Below are positions 40,127-43,852 of a stretch of 43,852 nt of DNA, in pieces. The notes below the pieces were generated by a model. The model searched no databases. It was not told the DNA's origin and saw only the letters and a program-made list of their open reading frames with translations. The stretch covers positions 1 through 43,852 of the forward strand of contig DATLYW010000037.1 in NCBI GenBank assembly GCA_035574315.1, in the 5' to 3' direction. Numbering within the stretch: the first letter of the stretch is position 1; each line of letters begins with the position of its first letter. The DNA is from Candidatus Zixiibacteriota bacterium. GTDB taxonomy: Bacteria; Desulfobacterota; Binatia; UBA9968. The translations under genes were made by a program, and so were the position numbers.

Positions 40127-41668
40127 TCAGCTCAGAGGCATGGCCTGCCCCGCCTTGATCCAGAGGTGCTCGTAACTCCACACGCCGACGAGCGCGAGGA
40201 CGGCGGCGACGATGTTGGGGAGCGGCGAAGCCGTGGGCCAGAGCGTGAGCGCGATCGGGAGCAACCCGCCCGCGGCCACCACGACGAGCCAGAACGGCTT
40301 CCACAGAGCACCCTTGACGAGCAGGTCGGCGGCGCGGCGTGTCCCCTCGCCCCCGTGGTCCATCAGCAGATCGACGAAGGCGATGGCGAGAGCGGCAAGC
40401 AGGGAAACCACCAGCGCGTTTCCCAGCCAGTGAAACGCGGCGCCGCCCATCAGCGGCAAGGGCACCACGAGCTGGGATGCCCCCGCCAGGATCAGCGCCG
40501 CCGAGCCCGCGACGAGCGCCTGGGCGAGCAGGTGCCAGAATTTCAGCGGGCTCTGCCAGAAATCGCGCCCGCGGGCCTGCGCGAAGAGAAAGGCGGAGTA
40601 GCAAGCGGCGGCGACGGCGAGCACGGCCGCCGGCCAGAAGACAGCGGGCGGCGCGAAGCCCCGGCGAAAGCCGTAAGCAGCCCAGACAACCGCTGCCGCT
40701 GCGTAGGCCGCAAGAACATAGCCGCCGAGCACCAGCCACGAGCTGCGGTTCGGTCGCGTGAGGATGTAGAAGAAGCGCGCCGGCTTCTTCAGATCGGCGA
40801 TCAGCAACCCGAGAGTGAGCGCGAGGAAAACCAGCGCAATCCCCGGGCTCACCAGCGCAAGCACCGGTGCGTCCGGTTGCAGGCCCGCGTTGGCGAGCAG
40901 CGCCGAGACGAGCAGCACGCCGGCCGCCACCGACTTGCTCCAGAGGTAGGCCGAGATCTTGGCGCCCCACGGCGTGGCGTGGGGCACGTCATAGACCTCG
41001 CGCGAGGTCTCCACCGGGGCGGCTCCGGCACCGGCGGCCCGCAGCGCGTAGAGGTCCTCCCCCGGATTCTTTTCTCCCCAAAGATAGCCCTCCTGCGGCG
41101 CCATGCGCGACGGTTCGAGCAGATCGCCGTCGACGCCGACGTAATAGAGCTTGGGGCGCGTTCCCTTCTCGGGTTTGCGCACGGCGACCTTCTCGGTCGC
41201 GATCCGCCGGCTGATCGCGCTCGCCGGGTCGTCGAGGTCGCCGGAGAGGATCGCCTGCGTCGGGCAAACGGCCTCGCAGGCCGGCTTGTAGCCCATTTCG
41301 ATGCGGGAGGCGTCGAAGTTGCATTTGGCGGCCGTGTTCCGCTCCGGGTCGATGTAGAGCGCGTCGTACGGGCAGGCCTGCATGCACGACTTGCAACCGA
41401 TGCAGCGCTCTCCGTCGAAGTCGACGATTCCGTCGGGCCGCCGGAAAAGCGCAACCGTCGGGCAGATCTCGATGCAGGGGGCGTCGTCGCAGTGGTTGCA
41501 GCGCAGGACGGCGAAGTGGCGCCGGGTGTCGGGATAGCGGCCCTTTTCGACGTACTTCACCCAGGTGCGGTTGACGCCCAGGGGAATGGCGTGCTCTTCC
41601 TTGCAGGCCACCGTGCACGCGTGACAGCCGATGCAGCGATTCTGGTCGATGAGAAATCCGTAACGCAT
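40127..41668 (-). CDS. Fused NrfC-like ferredoxin and NrfD-like membrane subunit
   Basis: 513 residues. Residues 1-150 are an NrfC/PsrB-type ferredoxin with clusters C12/C15/C18/C22, C57/C60/C65/C69 and C89/C92/C95/C99. The fourth site is C116, C131 and C135 with D119 where a cysteine is usual ('KCNFDASR'). From about 255 to the end are some eight hydrophobic segments of NrfD/PsrC type, which exchange electrons with the quinone pool. In known complexes these are two proteins; here they are one polypeptide with a linker of about 100 residues and no stop. GAGAGG precedes the ATG at 41668. The catalytic molybdoenzyme follows. Together they would be a quinone-linked membrane oxidoreductase. Confidence 0.85.
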   Translation of the reverse strand: MRYGFLIDQNRCIGCHACTVACKEEHAIPLGVNRTWVKYVEKGRYPDTRRHFAVLRCNHCDDAPCIEICPTVALFRRPDGIVDFDGERCIGCKSCMQACPYDALYIDPERNTAAKCNFDASRIEMGYKPACEAVCPTQAILSGDLDDPASAISRRIATEKVAVRKPEKGTRPKLYYVGVDGDLLEPSRMAPQEGYLWGEKNPGEDLYALRAAGAGAAPVETSREVYDVPHATPWGAKISAYLWSKSVAAGVLLVSALLANAGLQPDAPVLALVSPGIALVFLALTLGLLIADLKKPARFFYILTRPNRSSWLVLGGYVLAAYAAAAVVWAAYGFRRGFAPPAVFWPAAVLAVAAACYSAFLFAQARGRDFWQSPLKFWHLLAQALVAGSAALILAGASQLVVPLPLMGGAAFHWLGNALVVSLLAALAIAFVDLLMDHGGEGTRRAADLLVKGALWKPFWLVVVAAGGLLPIALTLWPTASPLPNIVAAVLALVGVWSYEHLWIKAGQAMPLS

Positions 41669-41820
41669 CAAGAACCTCTCGCCCCGCCCGGCGCGACGCA
41701 ACGCGGGGCCGCGATCGTGAATAAAACGCCGGAGTGCTGGAGCGTTTGTTGCGGGCCCTGGAACCTCGCGCGGAGCGGCTCTGCGCGTCCGACGGTTCCG
41801 CCGAACGCCCGAGCCCGAGA

Positions 41821-43266
41821 TCACGCCGCGCGCGTCGGGAAAGCCGGCGGAACGATCTGCTCGACCCTTCTCCCCGCCCAGTCGCGGGCGGGCCAGTTGT
41901 CCCACGCGCGCGTGGCGGCCGCCTGGGCCTCGGCGAACAACTCGTCGTCGTCGATCCGCGTCGAGCGTCCTCCCTCCACGACCACCTCGCCGTCCACCAC
42001 GACCGTCTCGACGTCGGCCCCGCTGCCGTATTCGACCAGGGCGTTGATCGGGTCCCGCACCGGGCCGTAGCGCGCGCTGCGCAGGTCGACGATGACGAGG
42101 TCCGCTTTGGCCCCGGGCGCGAGGCGGCCGAGATCCTCCCGCCCCAGCGCGTCGGCCCCGCCGACGGTGGCGGCGTTGAAGACCTCGGCCGGACGGGCGG
42201 CGGCGGCGTCGCGGTCGACGAGCCGGGAGAAGAGCGACGCGTACCGCATTTCCGCTATGATGTCCAGGGGATAAGTGTCGGTACCTAGACCGAGCTTCAC
42301 TCCGGCGCGAAGGTAGCGCGCGAAGGATTCCATGGCGAAGCCCATCTTCGCGCACTTGTGCGGGCAGTGGCCCACCGTCGCGCCGCTTGCGGCCAGGAGC
42401 TCAAGCTCGCTCGCCGGATAGTCCACGCGCGAGTGGCCGCCCATGAAAACCATGTGGCCGAGAATAGTCCGCGGGCCGAGAATCCCCGTCTCGCTGAGGT
42501 ATTCGATCACCGGTTTGCGGTAGCGCTGCAGGATCTGCAGGAACTCGCGCAGATTTCCGCCCGCGTGGAGGTGGATCGGGACGTTCAGTTGGCGCGCCGC
42601 GGCCACGGTTTCGCGCAGGAGCGACGGCTCACAGGTCTCAGCCTGCGCCGGGTTGAGAATGCCCTGGAGCCGGCCGTTGTGCGCGCCCCGGTATTTCTGG
42701 ATGAACTCGACGGCGCGCTCGAGCCCCGGCCGGCCGCGGTCCGCCCGCTCCTCGTAGTAATGGCGGCCCTCGGCGTCCGTGAAGATGTCGCTGCTCCGGT
42801 ACGGCGGGCTGAAGAAGACGCGGCCCCCGAGCCGCCCGACGATGCTCGCGTAGCCTTCGAAATCGCCGGGCCCGCCGCCCGGGTCGAGCACCGTCGTGGC
42901 TCCGTTTCGGAGAGCGGTGTAGAGCGCGTACTTCCGACCGATCGCGACCGCCGCGGGAGGCGGCGGCGCGGCCTTCTCCTTCACGGGGGCGCCGAAGACG
43001 AAGTAGTTCGCGCAGAGATAGTCTTTCCGCGTGACGTCGGGAAGCAGGTAGTCCCCGACGTTGAGCTGCGAATGGACGTGGAGGTTGACGAAGCCCGGGC
43101 AGATGAGCTTCCCGGCCGCGTCGATCACGCGGTCCGCCGGCCGGGAGCGGTCGATGCCGACCGACGCGATCCTGTCTCCATCGATGTAGACCGAGCCGTT
43201 CGGGATGAGCTCGTGGCCGGCCCCCGACCAGGCGACCACGACGCCGCCGTCGATTCGTAGTGACAT
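41821..43266 (-). CDS. Amidohydrolase (cytosine deaminase/chlorohydrolase-like)
   Basis: 481 residues, TIM-barrel amidohydrolase. Metal ligands are H63-x-H65 in 'PGFVNLHVHSQLNV', His in 'VPIHLHAGGNLREFLQ', His in 'ILGHMVFMGGHS', and Asp in 'LGLGTDTYPLDIIAEM', as in the ATZ/TRZ-SsnA-cytosine deaminase group that hydrolyses C-N or C-Cl bonds of heterocycles and amides. The outer beta domain is made of both ends ('SLRIDGGVVVAWSG', 'VVVDGEVVVEGGRSTRI'). It starts 40 bases after the diiron gene at 43307, probably one operon. The 152-base gap to the ferredoxin-membrane fusion shows no gene and could hold a promoter. Substrate unknown. Confidence 0.85.
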   Translation of the reverse strand: MSLRIDGGVVVAWSGAGHELIPNGSVYIDGDRIASVGIDRSRPADRVIDAAGKLICPGFVNLHVHSQLNVGDYLLPDVTRKDYLCANYFVFGAPVKEKAAPPPPAAVAIGRKYALYTALRNGATTVLDPGGGPGDFEGYASIVGRLGGRVFFSPPYRSSDIFTDAEGRHYYEERADRGRPGLERAVEFIQKYRGAHNGRLQGILNPAQAETCEPSLLRETVAAARQLNVPIHLHAGGNLREFLQILQRYRKPVIEYLSETGILGPRTILGHMVFMGGHSRVDYPASELELLAASGATVGHCPHKCAKMGFAMESFARYLRAGVKLGLGTDTYPLDIIAEMRYASLFSRLVDRDAAAARPAEVFNAATVGGADALGREDLGRLAPGAKADLVIVDLRSARYGPVRDPINALVEYGSGADVETVVVDGEVVVEGGRSTRIDDDELFAEAQAAATRAWDNWPARDWAGRRVEQIVPPAFPTRAA

Positions 43267-43306
43267 ACCGTCTTTCCTCGAGTTGGGTTGAGAGCTTTCT
43301 TCCGGC

Positions 43307-43852
43307 TTACAGGGTGGGGGTGTCGTCCTGCTTCCCGTGAAGCGCGTACCAGTAAATGCTGTTCATGTAGCGCCAGCGGCGGATCGTCGCCTGCTCGACG
43401 GCCTCCAGCGCCAGCGCCTGCAACTCGCGGGTGTCGCAGTACTTCTCGACGATGGCGAAACCCTTGGCGCCGTGGATTTCGTCGGCGTGGATGTGCTCCT
43501 CGAAGAAGCGGATCTCCCGCGCGCGCGGCGCATAGCCGTAATGGCGATGCAGGGCCGGGACGAGCTTCCTGCAGATGTCGAGGAACTGCGACTCCAGGCC
43601 GATGAACATCCCGGCCACCGCGGCTTGCCAGGGCCTCTGGTAGACCATCCGCCAACCCCAGTTCTGCAGCCCTTCGGTCCCGGGCAGGACCGGCGCGGTC
43701 TCGACGCTGTCGCGCTCCAGGCCGCTCGCCGCGACGTAGTCCTTGAGCATGTCCAGATGCCGGTCCTCGGGATTCTCCTCGTCGCCGAGATTTTCGAGCA
43801 GATACGCCTTGACGTCACGGTGGGGGATCTGGGAAGCCTCGTACGCCATCCA
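43307..43852 (-). CDS. Heme-oxygenase-like diiron (CADD/PqqC-type) protein, copy 3, cut by window edge
   Basis: The last 181 residues of a helical TenA/PqqC/CADD-type protein; the frame stays open to the right edge (...WMAYEAS). Family members have 40-60 more N-terminal residues, so the true start is outside the window and the Met at 43849 is probably internal. Visible ligand candidates are E19 and H31 counted from that Met ('LLENLGDEENPEDRHLDMLK'), and the H-x3-D-x2-H signature in 'EEHIHADEIHGAKG'. It is closer to the CADD/long-chain iron oxidase group than copies 1 and 2. It lies 40 bases before the amidohydrolase and is likely cotranscribed. Confidence 0.75.
   Translation of the reverse strand, partial: WMAYEASQIPHRDVKAYLLENLGDEENPEDRHLDMLKDYVAASGLERDSVETAPVLPGTEGLQNWGWRMVYQRPWQAAVAGMFIGLESQFLDICRKLVPALHRHYGYAPRAREIRFFEEHIHADEIHGAKGFAIVEKYCDTRELQALALEAVEQATIRRWRYMNSIYWYALHGKQDDTPTL

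Noticed and set aside
1..43852. tRNA (including tRNA-Sec), rRNA and known riboswitches
   Set aside because: No cloverleaf with a TTCGA-type T-loop context and no conserved rRNA blocks were recognised by reading; a tRNAscan-SE and Infernal run would settle it.

Overview
The window is dense, high-GC bacterial chromosome with about 40 genes. No rRNA, tRNA, CRISPR array or complete mobile element was seen. Several things suggest an uncultured lineage near the former Deltaproteobacteria (Desulfobacterota, Binatota, Tectomicrobia or Methylomirabilota type): the housekeeping order M50 protease-trpS-scpA-scpB-pseudouridine synthase, the many orphan transporter binding proteins (NMT1-like, Fe3+-type, a TctC remnant), and the mix of SDR, LLM, VOC and amidohydrolase genes. 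This placement is an inference; there is no marker rRNA.

Layout. 1-4.0 kb: a Fe3+/polyamine-type binding protein, a broken TctC-type binding protein, and two tandem NMT1-like binding proteins, none with a permease or ATPase. 4.2-7.7 kb: two SDR oxidoreductases, a TPR protein and an alpha/beta hydrolase. 7.7-9.5 kb: a minus-strand group of three probable non-heme-metal enzymes (3-hydroxyanthranilate dioxygenase-like, heme-oxygenase-like diiron protein, VOC dioxygenase-like). 9.65-10.9 kb: an exported methyltransferase with a second heme-oxygenase-like diiron protein.

10.97-18.66 kb holds the most notable system, a glycine-reductase-type selenoprotein operon on the minus strand. Its order is NMT1-like binding protein, GrdE-like 2, GrdB, GrdE-like 1, GrdC, GrdA, and an internally deleted methyltransferase. 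GrdA and GrdB are each interrupted by an in-frame TGA exactly where the family has selenocysteine (CFVU and TUGTC motifs). Both TGAs are followed by a hairpin that could be a bacterial SECIS; the grdA one is a 7-bp stem with a GGU loop. A near-consensus promoter (TTGACA-18-TATAAG) lies upstream of the binding protein. GrdD, thioredoxin/thioredoxin reductase and sel genes are not in the window, and the two GrdE-like proteins differ at the expected self-cleavage site, so the substrate and product are open.

18.9-22.4 kb: an LLM flavin oxidoreductase, a haloacid dehalogenase-type hydrolase, a small VOC protein, and an N-terminal rhodanese fused to a MoeB/ThiF E1-like enzyme. 22.5-34.2 kb: a ten-gene minus-strand housekeeping run (merR-mutS-amiC-glnD-xerD-M50 protease-trpS-scpA-scpB-rluB) with tight or overlapping junctions, three of them GTGA overlaps. 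34.4-37.3 kb: a BNR/Asp-box propeller, a flavin reductase, a three-histidine cupin (thiol-dioxygenase-like) and an ETHE1-like persulfide dioxygenase. 37.3-43.85 kb: a minus-strand group with a molybdopterin oxidoreductase, a fused NrfC-NrfD electron-transfer/membrane subunit, an amidohydrolase, and a third heme-oxygenase-like diiron protein cut by the window edge. The cupin, persulfide dioxygenase and molybdoenzyme could form an organic-sulfur to sulfite to sulfate route, but that is a hypothesis.
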